A stretch of 64,000 nucleotides of DNA from SB11 sp964584305 (GTDB lineage: Bacteria; Bacteroidota; Bacteroidia; UBA8524), in the NCBI GenBank assembly GCA_964584305.1, contig CAZOZL010000002.1:1-64000 (forward strand), read 5' to 3'. The notes beneath the pieces are model-generated. The model worked only from the letters and a program-made list of their open reading frames with translations, had not been told where the DNA came from and ran no database searches. The position numbers and the translations under genes are program-made. This document shows, piece by piece, positions 1 to 8,683 of this stretch (positions are counted from its first letter, which is position 1; every line of letters starts with the position of its first letter).

Positions 1-4
1 TTTG

Positions 5-88
5 TACCCAGAACCGGGATCGAACCGGTACGAGTGTAACCTCACTGGTGTTTGAGACCAGCGCGTCTACCAATTCCGCCACCTGGGC
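5..88 (-). tRNA. tRNA-Leu, anticodon CAA
   Basis: The minus strand folds as a class II tRNA. The acceptor arms are 82-88 and 6-12, with discriminator A at 5. The anticodon loop CTCAAAC gives anticodon CAA, which reads UUG. It has a long variable arm as expected for leucine and a normal TTCGATC T-loop. CCA is not encoded. It lies downstream of hscB on the same strand. The rest of 89-205 shows no gene. Confidence 0.95.
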
Positions 89-205
89 TTTTGCTTAGTG
101 TTTTGGCAAGTTATTCTAAACATATTTCAAAACCTTAAAAAGGTAATAATAGATGCGAAAATAAATGTAGTATAACTAACTACTCTGCCTATTTTCTTTA
201 TCATT

Positions 206-748
206 TTAAAGGGCTGCAAACTTATGCAAAGTTTCTTTTAGGCGCAAAATATATTTGCTCTTGTAGTAAGCACTTTTAATTTGTTGTAATATTACTGTTT
301 TCTCCTCCTCGTTAGCAGTATTGTCAAAGCTATTGCCCAAACTTATAAGTTGCTCATTAATTTGTTTTTCTAACCCCAATACATCACTTTCAGTTTGCTT
401 TAGCTTGCCGTCATCAGGTGTAAATTCCAACTCCATTAAAACTTCGTTTATCTCCATCATTTCGCTTAAAAAAGTAGAGGAAAGGGTGTTTTTCTCGCCC
501 TCGTTAACCAAGCCGTATAGCTGCAATATATAATGTATGCGAGAGTTTAACTTTTTTAGCGTTTTGTAGGCATTATTGTTTTGGGTGGTAAGTGCAAGCA
601 TCTCTGCTTGTTTACTTTCATTTTCCTGCCCAAAATAATCGGGGTGGTAATTTTTGGTGTTCTTGTAATATTTTTCTTTCAGTAGCTTCGTTTCCAACCC
701 AAAAGCAATGGGTAAGCCAAAAAAGCTAAAAAAGTTTGTAGTACTCAA
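206..748 (-). CDS. hscB: Fe-S protein assembly co-chaperone HscB (J-domain)
   Basis: This is probably the J-domain co-chaperone that delivers the scaffold IscU to HscA during iron-sulfur cluster assembly in the cytoplasm. The N-terminal 75 residues form a J-domain: an FFGLP start, a Lys-rich helix, and the obligatory HPD within NYHPDYF near residue 36. The C-terminal 100 residues are a helical bundle typical of HscB, and 180 aa is close to the family length. The start is TTG at 748, only 2 nt after the rseP stop, so the two genes are probably co-transcribed and translationally coupled. No isc genes are nearby. The function rests on fold and motif. A generic DnaJ-like protein is the alternative. 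Confidence 0.82.
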   Translation of the reverse strand: MSTTNFFSFFGLPIAFGLETKLLKEKYYKNTKNYHPDYFGQENESKQAEMLALTTQNNNAYKTLKKLNSRIHYILQLYGLVNEGEKNTLSSTFLSEMMEINEVLMELEFTPDDGKLKQTESDVLGLEKQINEQLISLGNSFDNTANEEEKTVILQQIKSAYYKSKYILRLKETLHKFAAL

Positions 749-750
749 TA

Positions 751-2070
751 CTATTTAAAGAGTTTAAAAATATCGTTACCAAAAATAAACACCATTAAGC
801 CCAGCAAAATTACCATGCCTATAACTTGCATTACGTGTAAAAACTTATCGGGCAATGGGCGACCTACTACCATTTCATATAATAGAAATACTACGTGTCC
901 ACCGTCTAATGCGGGTATAGGCAATAAATTCATAAAGGCAAGTATTACTGATAATAAACCTGTGAGTGTCCAAAATCGCTGCCAATTCCAATCGCCTCCA
1001 AATTGTTCAGCAATGCCAATAGGGCCCGATAATGATTTTGAGGCATCAGCTTGCCCAGAAAACACCTTGCCAAAAAATTTTACATTAACTACAAGGTTTT
1101 TAACTGCAGTTTTATACCCCTCGCCCCAGCTCTCTCCAAAACTAAAGTATTCAGTCTTAAACTTTAAATCAGATTTAATACCAAAACCCAACGCTCCTTT
1201 ATCATCAACATTGGCAGTAAATGTAAGGGTATCATTATCTCTTAAAACAGTTATGGGTATGTCTTTCCCTTTTGCATGAGATAGTTGTGTTTTAAGTTTA
1301 TGGAAATAGGGTGTAGCAGTATCGTTAGCACTAATAACTATGTCGCCTTTTTTTAATGGCGGGCTTTTGTCGTTACCGTTTTTCATAACGGTATCTACAC
1401 TAAATTTAATCCGCTCGTTAATAAAATCGCCTTTATGGTCTGCCATGCTATCTATAAAACCCTCTGGCAGCCATAGCTTCATTATCTTATTATCACGTTT
1501 TAGCGTGTACACTAAGCTATCGCTTAAAAAGGCTATGGGGTTTGTGGCATCAGCAAAGTTTACTACCTTTTTTCCGTTTACCAGTATTATTTTATCTCCA
1601 TCTTTAAAGCCCATTTGTTGCCCAAAGCTACCTGCTGCTATGCCATGGGGCATATTCTCGATAGGCAAATACTTTTTTCCATATCCATAGGCTAAAAAGG
1701 TAAATATCACAACACCTAATATGGCATTTACAGTAACACCGCCCAGCATTACTATAAGGCGTTGCCATGCTGGTTTTGCTCTAAACTCCCATTTTTCGGG
1801 TTCTTTGGCAAGCTGTTCGGTATCAAGCGATTCATCAATCATACCCGAAATTTTCACATATCCACCTAATGGCAGCCAGCCTATCCCATATTCTGTATCT
1901 CCTTTTTTAAAGCTAAATAGTTTTATCCCCCAAGCATCAAAAAACAGGTAAAATTTCTCCACCTTTATCCCAAAGGCACGGGCGGCTAAAAAATGCCCCA
2001 TTTCGTGAAGTGTTACTAAAATGGCAAGCGACAAAATTAATTGTCCTGCCATTACCAATGCGTCGCCCAT
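751..2070 (-). CDS. rseP: Site-2 intramembrane zinc protease RseP
   Basis: This is an S2P-family metalloprotease of the inner membrane that cleaves transmembrane segments, classically of anti-sigma factors, in regulated proteolysis. The first helix carries the zinc motif HEMGH at residues 22-26. A central periplasmic PDZ region (about 130-300) contains GFKDGDKIILVNG. The C-terminal helices hold NLLPIPALDGGHV, whose Asp is the third zinc ligand. The length of 439 aa is normal. It starts with ATG at 2070, with a good -7 promoter box 46 nt upstream, and is followed at once by hscB. Because the window holds two sigma/anti-sigma modules, RseP is a possible processing enzyme for them; that link is inference. 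Confidence 0.95.
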   Translation of the reverse strand: MGDALVMAGQLILSLAILVTLHEMGHFLAARAFGIKVEKFYLFFDAWGIKLFSFKKGDTEYGIGWLPLGGYVKISGMIDESLDTEQLAKEPEKWEFRAKPAWQRLIVMLGGVTVNAILGVVIFTFLAYGYGKKYLPIENMPHGIAAGSFGQQMGFKDGDKIILVNGKKVVNFADATNPIAFLSDSLVYTLKRDNKIMKLWLPEGFIDSMADHKGDFINERIKFSVDTVMKNGNDKSPPLKKGDIVISANDTATPYFHKLKTQLSHAKGKDIPITVLRDNDTLTFTANVDDKGALGFGIKSDLKFKTEYFSFGESWGEGYKTAVKNLVVNVKFFGKVFSGQADASKSLSGPIGIAEQFGGDWNWQRFWTLTGLLSVILAFMNLLPIPALDGGHVVFLLYEMVVGRPLPDKFLHVMQVIGMVILLGLMVFIFGNDIFKLFK

Positions 2071-2115
2071 TTATTATTTATTTATATTTTGCGTAATTGT
2101 TCAATCTTCGAGCCG

Positions 2116-2123
2116 CAAAGGTA
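2116..2123 (-). promoter_or_regulatory. -7 promoter box upstream of rseP
   Basis: The minus strand reads TACCTTTG, a perfect match to the Bacteroidota -7 consensus TAnnTTTG, 45 nt before the rseP ATG. No well-spaced -33 TTG was found, so the assignment rests on the -7 box and its position. Confidence 0.55.
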
Positions 2124-2155
2124 ATTTTTTTCGGCAAGCAAGAGAATACAAACTA

Positions 2156-3025
2156 TTAAAAGTCTATTATACCATATTTTCCTGCTTCGTAATCGTGTAT
2201 GGCATTTTGTATTTCTTTAAAACTATTCATCACAAAAGGACCGTAGGGAACAATGGGCTCGTTTAATGGTACACCGCCGTATAGCATTATATCTTTTGGT
2301 ATTAGGTCTGGGTTTGCAATTTTTAGAGAGGTGTTACCTCCATCAAACGCCGCAAACTGTTTACCTGCTACTACTGTTTTGTCATCACCAAATTGTACCT
2401 CATGCTCTGGCAAGTATGCAAAAATATTGTAGTTTTCAGGCACTGTCAACTCAATTTCTGTTTTTGATGGCAAATGCACATGATACACAAACAGTGGGCT
2501 AAAGGTTTTTACTGGCGAAATTATCTCTTGGTAAGCACCCGCTAATACTTTTATATAAGCACCATTATAAAAAGTGAAACGGGGTATTTGGTGAGCATTC
2601 AAATTGAAATAGGCTGGTTTTTCAGCTTTAAATTTGGCGGGTAGGTTAATCCATAACTGAAAACCGTGTAATGTACCGCCAGTGCTTGCAAAATTTTTAC
2701 TATTTTTTTCTGAATGAACAATACCGCTACCAGCTACCATATATTGCATACCGCCTGATTTTGCTATACCCAAATTACCAAAGCTATCTTTGTGTTCTAT
2801 TTCTCCCTCAATAAGGTAAGACAGGGTAATAAATCCTCGGTGGGGATGTGCATCAGTCCCATTTTGTATGTTGGAGGGTTCTTGCTGTATAGGGCCCATT
2901 TGGTCTAACAATAAAAAAGGATCGAAATGTTTTAAATTGGGATGCGGTAAGGCACGGTTTACATAAAAGTTGGGGGCTACCTGCTCTTTGGTGGCAGTGT
3001 GTGTATTTACTACTTTACGGCTCAT
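2156..3025 (-). CDS. Pirin family protein
   Basis: This is a bicupin of the pirin family. These are cytoplasmic metal-binding proteins, some of which act as quercetinase-like dioxygenases or regulators. The N-terminal cupin holds NPHPNLKHFDPFLLLD-type and DAHPHRGF residues, including the metal-ligand pattern HPHRGF and later VAGSGIVHSEK. The second cupin is less conserved, as usual. The chosen start is ATG at 3025, because residues upstream of it do not match the family and the AAGGA-like sequence lies just before it. The length of about 289 aa fits. It stands alone between rseP and a repeat-containing gap, and no substrate can be deduced. Confidence 0.88.
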   Translation of the reverse strand: MSRKVVNTHTATKEQVAPNFYVNRALPHPNLKHFDPFLLLDQMGPIQQEPSNIQNGTDAHPHRGFITLSYLIEGEIEHKDSFGNLGIAKSGGMQYMVAGSGIVHSEKNSKNFASTGGTLHGFQLWINLPAKFKAEKPAYFNLNAHQIPRFTFYNGAYIKVLAGAYQEIISPVKTFSPLFVYHVHLPSKTEIELTVPENYNIFAYLPEHEVQFGDDKTVVAGKQFAAFDGGNTSLKIANPDLIPKDIMLYGGVPLNEPIVPYGPFVMNSFKEIQNAIHDYEAGKYGIIDF

Positions 3026-3213
3026 GGTATTTCCTTTTCTTAATTTTATTTGTATATACAAATGTTGAGCCAGTTTTTGATAAACCACATTACTGACCGT
3101 AGCACACTGAAAACCTTAGCTTTCCTACCCATTTGCTAATAAAATAAAGTGCCGTTATTACAAGGAAACCTTCTTAGATTATCGTGGTCATCTGTTTGCC
3201 TAATTTTTGAAAG

Positions 3214-3290
3214 ACAGAATAGGCATGAATGCCCATTCTATACATAAAATTTTGTCAAGGTCATAACTTCTAATAGTTTCAACCTATCGT
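3214..3290 (+). repeat. Dispersed hairpin repeat, copy 1 (short)
   Basis: This copy contains two dyads also seen in the other copies: an AGGCATGAATGCC hairpin at 3216-3239, flanked by AGAAT and ATTCT arms, and a degenerate TTTCAACCTATCG arm near 3277-3289. The spacer, with CATAAAATTTTGT, also matches. It lies in the gap between pirin and the Nudix gene, and no ORF crosses it. Related copies are at 8551, 14451 and 15826. Confidence 0.6.
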
Positions 3291-3315
3291 TATGTTAATT
3301 ATAGGGATTTTACTG

Positions 3316-3879
3316 CTATATCTCGCCTTTATCCATCAGTATTTTAGCTTTCAAAACAGCCATCACTGTTAAACTGTCAGTTATTTCATTATCCATTACC
3401 ATTTTGTATAGTTCAGCAAAAGGCAGCTTTCTTATTTCAAGGCGTTCATCATCATCAGGATGGGGCTGGGTATGGGTAAGCCCCTTTGCAATATAAATAT
3501 AAGCAATCTCATTAGTAGCACTATTGCTGGTATGGCTGGTAAGTAGTGGTTGCCAGTGGCTGGCTATTAGACCACACTCTTCCTCCAACTCTCGTTTCGC
3601 ACTTTCAACAGGCGGTAGTTTACGATCGCCGCCGCCTTCGGGAATTTCCCAACTGTAAACATTTATAGGAAAACGATACTGCCCCACTATCCATGTGTTA
3701 TACTCTTCATCCAAAGGTAAAATGCCAATGGCTAAGTTTTTAAACTCTGTTACAGAATATACGCTTTCGCTACCCCCAGGGTTTATTACTTTATGATGAT
3801 TAATTTGTACCCAAGGTGTTTCGTGTACAATTTCTGATGAAAGTATTTCCCAAGGGTTCTCTTCGCTGGCAGTTGTCAT
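3316..3879 (-). CDS. Nudix hydrolase, ADP-ribose pyrophosphatase-like
   Basis: This is a 187-aa Nudix hydrolase most like ADP-sugar pyrophosphatases, which split ADP-ribose or related nucleotide sugars in the cytoplasm. The Nudix box lies at residues 82-104, with Gly82 and the metal-binding core REL-EE-C-GL (Arg96, Glu97, Glu100, Glu101, Gly103, Leu104). The position usually held by the first Glu of the box (eight before Arg96) is Leu88 here, a deviation. Upstream WEIPEGG is typical of the ADP-ribose subgroup. It starts with ATG at 3879. It is divergent from the GT-C gene, with a 56-bp gap. Substrate is not determined. Confidence 0.85.
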   Translation of the reverse strand: MTTASEENPWEILSSEIVHETPWVQINHHKVINPGGSESVYSVTEFKNLAIGILPLDEEYNTWIVGQYRFPINVYSWEIPEGGGDRKLPPVESAKRELEEECGLIASHWQPLLTSHTSNSATNEIAYIYIAKGLTHTQPHPDDDERLEIRKLPFAELYKMVMDNEITDSLTVMAVLKAKILMDKGEI

Positions 3880-3935
3880 AATTTTTCAAAAATATCTTTT
3901 TAGTACCACTATAAGAACGTTATTTTGGTTAAAAC

Positions 3936-5441
3936 TTGAAAACATCACAAAATAGCGACTTCATAAACAGCACTAAGTATTTGTATGCTATACTTGGTGT
4001 GGCTTTCTGTGGTTTTTTTATTTACTCACTTTACCCGCTATTAGTGGTTGATTTTTGGTACGATGAAGTACTAAGTTTAGAAGAGTTTATACTTGTTCCC
4101 TTACAAAAAACCGTTACAGATTATTCCGTTCCCAATAATCATATATTTTTTAGTTTACTAATGAATATATGGCTTAAACTGTGGGGAATTGAAACCTTTG
4201 CACAAGCAGCTAATACTGTTTTTATAGTGCGCAGTTTATCATTAATTTTTGCTGCCATAACAATGTTATTTGTATATAAAACTGGTAGCTTGTTGGATAA
4301 ATTAACGGGGCTTATTGCGCTTTTAGCCTTACTTAGCACTATCCCTTTTTATAATTTTGCAGTGCAAATAAGAGGCTATGGGTTAAGCATAATGCTATGT
4401 AGTATGCTATTATTTTATGCCCTACGTTTTTATAATGAACCAATAAAAAAATGGGGTATTGCAGTTACTATTCTCACTGCTTTATTGCTATATACCATCC
4501 CCTCAAATATATATACAGTGTTAAGTGCTTTGGTTGTTTTGGGGGTTATTTTTTTACGTCAATGCAACAATTATCATTTTCGTATTGCGCTACGTTTTAA
4601 TGCTATAAAGCTAATGGGTTGCTTACTATTAGGTATTGGTTTTGGGGTGGTACTATTTTTACCCGTAGGTAGCCAAGTAGTAAACAACGAGTATGTAAAA
4701 TCAGAAGGTCTGTTTAGATGGGGAATTTGGGGCGAAGCCGCTACATTTTACTATTATATGTTTTTTAATAAAGGGTGGATGTTACCCCTAATACTACCAA
4801 GCATTTTTTTGTTCGTAAAAGATGAAAAAGTTAAAAGTTGGACTTTAGTTTTTGCGGCACTTTTAATACTGCCTTTTATCATAAGTTTTGTAAGAGGAGG
4901 AACACCCTTCAACCGTACTTTCTTGTGGGTTATACCTATATTTTCAGTGGCATTGGGGCAGCTTATTGCACCCGTTTTTGAAATTAAAATACTAAGAAAA
5001 TATAAGCAAATATTGGTAGTAGCAATTGTTTTACTGGTTTCAATGAACACAACTTTTCAAATTTCTACTATATTTAACAAAACTAAATTTAACCTTAGTG
5101 ATGAAGTTAAAAGCCAAAACATTTACTATAACTACTATTTAGGTAACTACCATCCCAATAGAAATTTGAGAAACTTTAAAGAGCAGTATTACCAAAAAGG
5201 CACTCAAGTATTTTTGCATGAAGTAGATAAATATGCTATGCACGGTTACTTGCCCATACACAATATTAAATGGCAACCCTATACTGGTACTATACCTACA
5301 CTAAACAAATACTATATTATCACTGCTTTTGAAAAGCAAGCCATTGAAACCTTTAAACAATACGATACTACCTTTGAGTTTAGAAACATTAGCGGCAAAA
5401 AAGATTTTGTAACCATTATTGAAGCAAAAAAAAGGTACTAA
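3936..5441 (+). CDS. GT-C type membrane glycosyltransferase (family 39-like)
   Basis: This is a polytopic inner-membrane protein with about 10 hydrophobic segments and a hydrophilic C-terminal tail of about 110 residues. The acidic motif VDFWYDEVLSLEEF in the first loop is typical of GT-C transferases, which use polyprenyl-phosphate sugars on the periplasmic side. A later VPNNHIFFSLL segment also matches the family. It starts with TTG at 3936; an in-frame TAA at 3930 excludes longer forms, and no ATG occurs for the first 100 residues. A TATTTTGG box sits just upstream. It is monocistronic, and acceptor and sugar are unknown. Confidence 0.72.
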   Translation: MKTSQNSDFINSTKYLYAILGVAFCGFFIYSLYPLLVVDFWYDEVLSLEEFILVPLQKTVTDYSVPNNHIFFSLLMNIWLKLWGIETFAQAANTVFIVRSLSLIFAAITMLFVYKTGSLLDKLTGLIALLALLSTIPFYNFAVQIRGYGLSIMLCSMLLFYALRFYNEPIKKWGIAVTILTALLLYTIPSNIYTVLSALVVLGVIFLRQCNNYHFRIALRFNAIKLMGCLLLGIGFGVVLFLPVGSQVVNNEYVKSEGLFRWGIWGEAATFYYYMFFNKGWMLPLILPSIFLFVKDEKVKSWTLVFAALLILPFIISFVRGGTPFNRTFLWVIPIFSVALGQLIAPVFEIKILRKYKQILVVAIVLLVSMNTTFQISTIFNKTKFNLSDEVKSQNIYYNYYLGNYHPNRNLRNFKEQYYQKGTQVFLHEVDKYAMHGYLPIHNIKWQPYTGTIPTLNKYYIITAFEKQAIETFKQYDTTFEFRNISGKKDFVTIIEAKKRY

Positions 5442-5703
5442 AAAATGCCTGTATCAGGTAGATATACAATAATGAAAGTATCTTTTAAAAATTAAATTAG
5501 AATTATTGCCTTTGGATAGGACAGCCTATCTTAACTAATATTGCAATCATTATTTCGTTTTCCATATCAAACTTGCTTTACTGTTTTAGATAAACTTTAG
5601 ATAACGGTGCTATTCTTTTATCAAAAAAGTACTATGGGATAATTGGGCATAACAAAAACCAAAAAAACTGTGTTTGTTTTAAAGTGATTTGTACTTTAGA
5701 ACC

Positions 5704-6477
5704 ATGAAAAAAATAAAAATCCTTTTAGTAATTCTTAGCTTCTCTGTTTTCTCATCGTGTGATGTGGTGCAAGGTGTAATTGATGAAAACGGAGGCTTGG
5801 GAGGTGCTTTAGGAGGCGGCTTAGGAAACACCCCCCTAACCCAAACTGAGGTAGTAAAGGGTTTGAAAAATGCCTTAGCCATAGGTACTGATACTGCTGT
5901 GAGAAGGCTAAATGTTACGAATGGTTTTTTGCAAGATGCCGCAATAAAAGTGTTGCTGCCGCCCGAAGCACAAAACATAATGAAATATATAACCAAAGTA
6001 CCTGGTGGGCAGGCTTTGATAGATAAAACCATAACAGCACTTAACCGTGCCGCCGAGGATGCAGCAGGCACAGCATCGCCCATATTTGTGAGTGCAATTA
6101 AAAACATGAGTATTGCAGATGCTTTTGGAATTTTAAGAGGGGCAGATACCTCTGCAACACACTATTTACGCAATGCTACTTTTGGGAAACTTAAAACAGC
6201 ATTTACCCCAAAAATCAGCCAATCGCTTAGTAAACCGTTGGTATTTAATACCTCAGCCGAAAAACTATATACCAATTTGATAAAAACCTACAACACGGCA
6301 TCGCTGGGAGGGGCATTGTTTCCAAAAATTAATAGTAATAACCTTACCGATTATGTTACGGCAAAAGCCCTAAACGGTATGTTTTTAAAAATATCAGAAG
6401 AAGAAAAACAAATTCGCAAAAGCCCTGCACACCGTGTTACAAGCATTTTACAACGTGTGTTTGGTAATAAAAAATAA
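5704..6477 (+). CDS. DUF4197 lipoprotein
   Basis: This is an exported protein of unknown function. From ATG at 5704 it has a short signal peptide and a lipobox ending in Cys19 (VFSSC), followed by a Gly-rich stretch. The rest matches the DUF4197 pattern: ALAIGTDTAVRRL, LLPPEAQ, LNRAAEDAAGTASPIFVSAI, DAFGILRGADTSATHYLR. An upstream in-frame TTG would only add residues before the signal peptide. It is probably anchored in the outer membrane. A second small exported protein follows 33 nt downstream and may share the message. A TACTTTAG box lies 4 nt before the ATG. Confidence 0.85.
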   Translation: MKKIKILLVILSFSVFSSCDVVQGVIDENGGLGGALGGGLGNTPLTQTEVVKGLKNALAIGTDTAVRRLNVTNGFLQDAAIKVLLPPEAQNIMKYITKVPGGQALIDKTITALNRAAEDAAGTASPIFVSAIKNMSIADAFGILRGADTSATHYLRNATFGKLKTAFTPKISQSLSKPLVFNTSAEKLYTNLIKTYNTASLGGALFPKINSNNLTDYVTAKALNGMFLKISEEEKQIRKSPAHRVTSILQRVFGNKK

Positions 6478-6510
6478 AATACTTTTAGCAAAAAAAACAC
6501 CTTTAATAGT

Positions 6511-6969
6511 ATGAAAAAAATACTGATTTTAGTATTTGTAGCAGCTTTTGCCGTTTTAAATAGTTCGTTTACGCTTGGTGATACCTATGAGAATAAAATA
6601 TTAGGTACGTGGCTAAACGAAAGTGGAAAAGCAAAAGTGAAAATTGTGAAGCGTGGTAAAAAGTTTTTCGGTCAAATTATTTGGTTACGAGAACCAAAAA
6701 GAAAAAACAGAAAAATAAAACTGGATAGAGAAAATCCAAAAAAAGAACTACGTACAAAACCTATTGTAGGCTTAGAGATATTGAAAAACTTTAAATACAA
6801 GAGCAATAAAAAATGGCAGGACGGTACTATATATGACCCTGAAAACGGCAAGACATATAGCTGCAATATGGAAATGAAGGATAATAATACTTTGAAAATT
6901 AGGGGATATGTGGGAATATCGCTACTGGGGCGTACCACAATGTGGGCAAGGGTGGTAAAGAAAAAATAG
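6511..6969 (+). CDS. DUF2147 periplasmic protein
   Basis: This is a 152-aa protein with a cleavable signal peptide (about residues 1-23, ending near SFTLG) and a DUF2147 domain, a small lipocalin-like beta fold. Recognisable segments are ILGTWLNESGKAKVKI, GKKFFGQIIWL, DGTIYDPENGKTYSC and LKIRGYVGISLLGRTTMWARV. It is probably periplasmic, and the ligand is unknown. It lies 33 nt after the DUF4197 gene on the same strand, so co-expression is plausible. Confidence 0.85.
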   Translation: MKKILILVFVAAFAVLNSSFTLGDTYENKILGTWLNESGKAKVKIVKRGKKFFGQIIWLREPKRKNRKIKLDRENPKKELRTKPIVGLEILKNFKYKSNKKWQDGTIYDPENGKTYSCNMEMKDNNTLKIRGYVGISLLGRTTMWARVVKKK

Positions 6970-7279
6970 TTAATATCAGAGTACGGATAAAACGATTGAA
7001 AAAATATAAGTAATACAACGAAAAGTGCACTTCCCTCCTACTATCAAATATGGAGGGATAAAAGGGAGTGAACAAAACCAAAAAATATATCAAACTTGTA
7101 GCAGGGCAAACCTTTTGCTGAATTTTTCGTTAGTACCTAATAATATTACTTGATAGAAATGTACTTGACAGTGATAAGTAATACAATTTGAAATACATTT
7201 GAAGCAAATGAGGGAAAAAGAAGGGTACACACCTTTACAACCCTCAGTTCAAATAGCACAAAATGGCTTTTTACACTAC
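6970..7279 (+). other. Intergenic region of 310 bp, no gene seen
   Basis: No convincing ORF or RNA was found. It holds a small hairpin at about 7030-7056 (TCCCTCC paired with GGAGGGA), a motif that also occurs inside the long repeat at 14451. A TTG-started extension of the next gene runs back to 7199 but lacks protein-like character. Confidence 0.5.
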
Positions 7280-8458
7280 ATGAAATATACCATATTAGTA
7301 TTATTGTTTTTCACCATTGGGTATACTACAAAAGGGATTGCACAAAGCCCTGAAAATTATCGCATTGGTATTGCAGCCAATCTTCCTATTATAAATAATT
7401 TTACGGATACATTTTCGGCAAAGACAGGGTGGGGCATTTTTGGAAATGTTGAGTATGCTGTTAACAAGCACTTACGGTTTAATCCCACTTTAGCCTACAA
7501 CAATTTTAGCTACAACCAAAACTATTTTAATAGCTCGAATATAGCACAGCGTAGAAAAATAACCGAACACTATTTTGATATTATAGCAGAGCTAAACTAC
7601 CTGCCCACACCTAACGCTAATAGCACACGACTAAATTTTGGTATGGGCGTGTCGTTTTTAGGAGGTAGAATTACTGACCGTCCTGATGTTTTAGGACAAA
7701 ATATTAGCTCAATAACTGTTGCTAATAAAAAAGACTTTACCCCCAACTTTATTATGAATTTGGGCATTAATGCCCCGCTTAGCAAAAAAATAGATTTAGG
7801 CATTCAATACACTATAAGTTTACCTCACAAAATATTTGCAAGAGACATTTCGGGGCGATTAGGCACTTTTCAAATACGACTTAGCTATAAAATAGCTGCC
7901 CATCCCGTTTCTAATGGAAAAAAAGCAAACAAAAGAAAAAACAAAAAAAACGTAAAGGCTTTTTATTCATTATATAATAAAGATAGCTTAGTAATAGTTG
8001 TGCGGCTTAAAGAGGATATGTATCGTATAAAATTGTTAAGGAGTGAGGGGTATCACGTTGATGCAAGAAAAATAGAAGAAAAACAGTTTGAAAAAAATTT
8101 AGCGATAGTTGAAGCATTTAAAAAGAAATTTACCCTACTTCCCGTATATTATTTTTATAATACCGATAGTAAAACCATATTAAAAAATGGTTTTGATGGA
8201 GTATTGCTAAATGAGCAGCTACTGCGTGATAGCTCTTTCCGTCTCCCTAAAAAAGAATATGTAATTGCTGAATTTGCACGAGAGTTTGATGAAGTTACCC
8301 AAACCAGTGGTATGTATGGCTTGGTGATATACAATAGTACGTTTAAAAATATAGCAGCACCTTTTCCTGCATTTACTCCAAATGCGTATGGCATACTAAA
8401 TACTGTCGAAGTAATTGAAAAATTTCAAAAACGGTTGTATAGATATCTTAACCAGTAA
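7280..8458 (+). CDS. Outer-membrane beta-barrel protein with unknown C-terminal domain
   Basis: From ATG at 7280 the protein has a signal peptide (MKYTILVLLFFTIGYTTKGIAQ, cleaved after about residue 22). About 190 residues of alternating beta strands follow, like an OMP_b-brl type barrel (IGIAANLPI, FGNVEYAVNKHLRFNPTLAY, FGMGVSFLG, IQYTISLPH). A Lys/Asn-rich linker then leads to a 150-residue mixed alpha/beta domain that I do not recognise (VVRLKEDMYRIKLL, LPVYYFYNTDS, GFDGVLLNEQLL). The longer reading from TTG at 7199 is rejected because it would bury the signal peptide. It is monocistronic and faces a convergent gene. Confidence 0.65.
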   Translation: MKYTILVLLFFTIGYTTKGIAQSPENYRIGIAANLPIINNFTDTFSAKTGWGIFGNVEYAVNKHLRFNPTLAYNNFSYNQNYFNSSNIAQRRKITEHYFDIIAELNYLPTPNANSTRLNFGMGVSFLGGRITDRPDVLGQNISSITVANKKDFTPNFIMNLGINAPLSKKIDLGIQYTISLPHKIFARDISGRLGTFQIRLSYKIAAHPVSNGKKANKRKNKKNVKAFYSLYNKDSLVIVVRLKEDMYRIKLLRSEGYHVDARKIEEKQFEKNLAIVEAFKKKFTLLPVYYFYNTDSKTILKNGFDGVLLNEQLLRDSSFRLPKKEYVIAEFAREFDEVTQTSGMYGLVIYNSTFKNIAAPFPAFTPNAYGILNTVEVIEKFQKRLYRYLNQ

Positions 8459-8550
8459 AAGCGTGAACTTGCTATAAAAAAAACATTTTTCTGATGGGCT
8501 AATGCTAACTTTAAGTTTCTTTTAAATTACTAAAAGCCATACACTTAACA

Positions 8551-8628
8551 TAGCGATAGGTTGAAACCTGTCGCTATTTATAACCTTAACAAAAATTTTA
8601 TGTATAGAATAGGCATTCATGCCATTCA
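8551..8628 (-). repeat. Dispersed hairpin repeat, copy 2 (inverted orientation)
   Basis: The plus strand shows a 26-nt dyad at 8551-8576 (TAGCGATAGGTT / AACCTGTCGCTA, one G-T wobble). This is followed by TTAACAAAAATTTTATGTATAG and AGGCATTCATGCC, the same blocks as in the 14451 and 15826 copies but in reverse order and complement. It lies between two convergent genes and may also serve as a terminator. Confidence 0.65.
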
Positions 8629-8683
8629 GACGGGCTTAACCACCCATTTTACATTTTGCCCTGCTTACAAAAAAAAGTCTTAT

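Noticed and set aside
6970..7279. Riboswitch or structured RNA before the barrel gene
   Set aside because: Apart from a 7-bp CCCTCC/GGAGGG hairpin no conserved core or multi-helix fold was seen.
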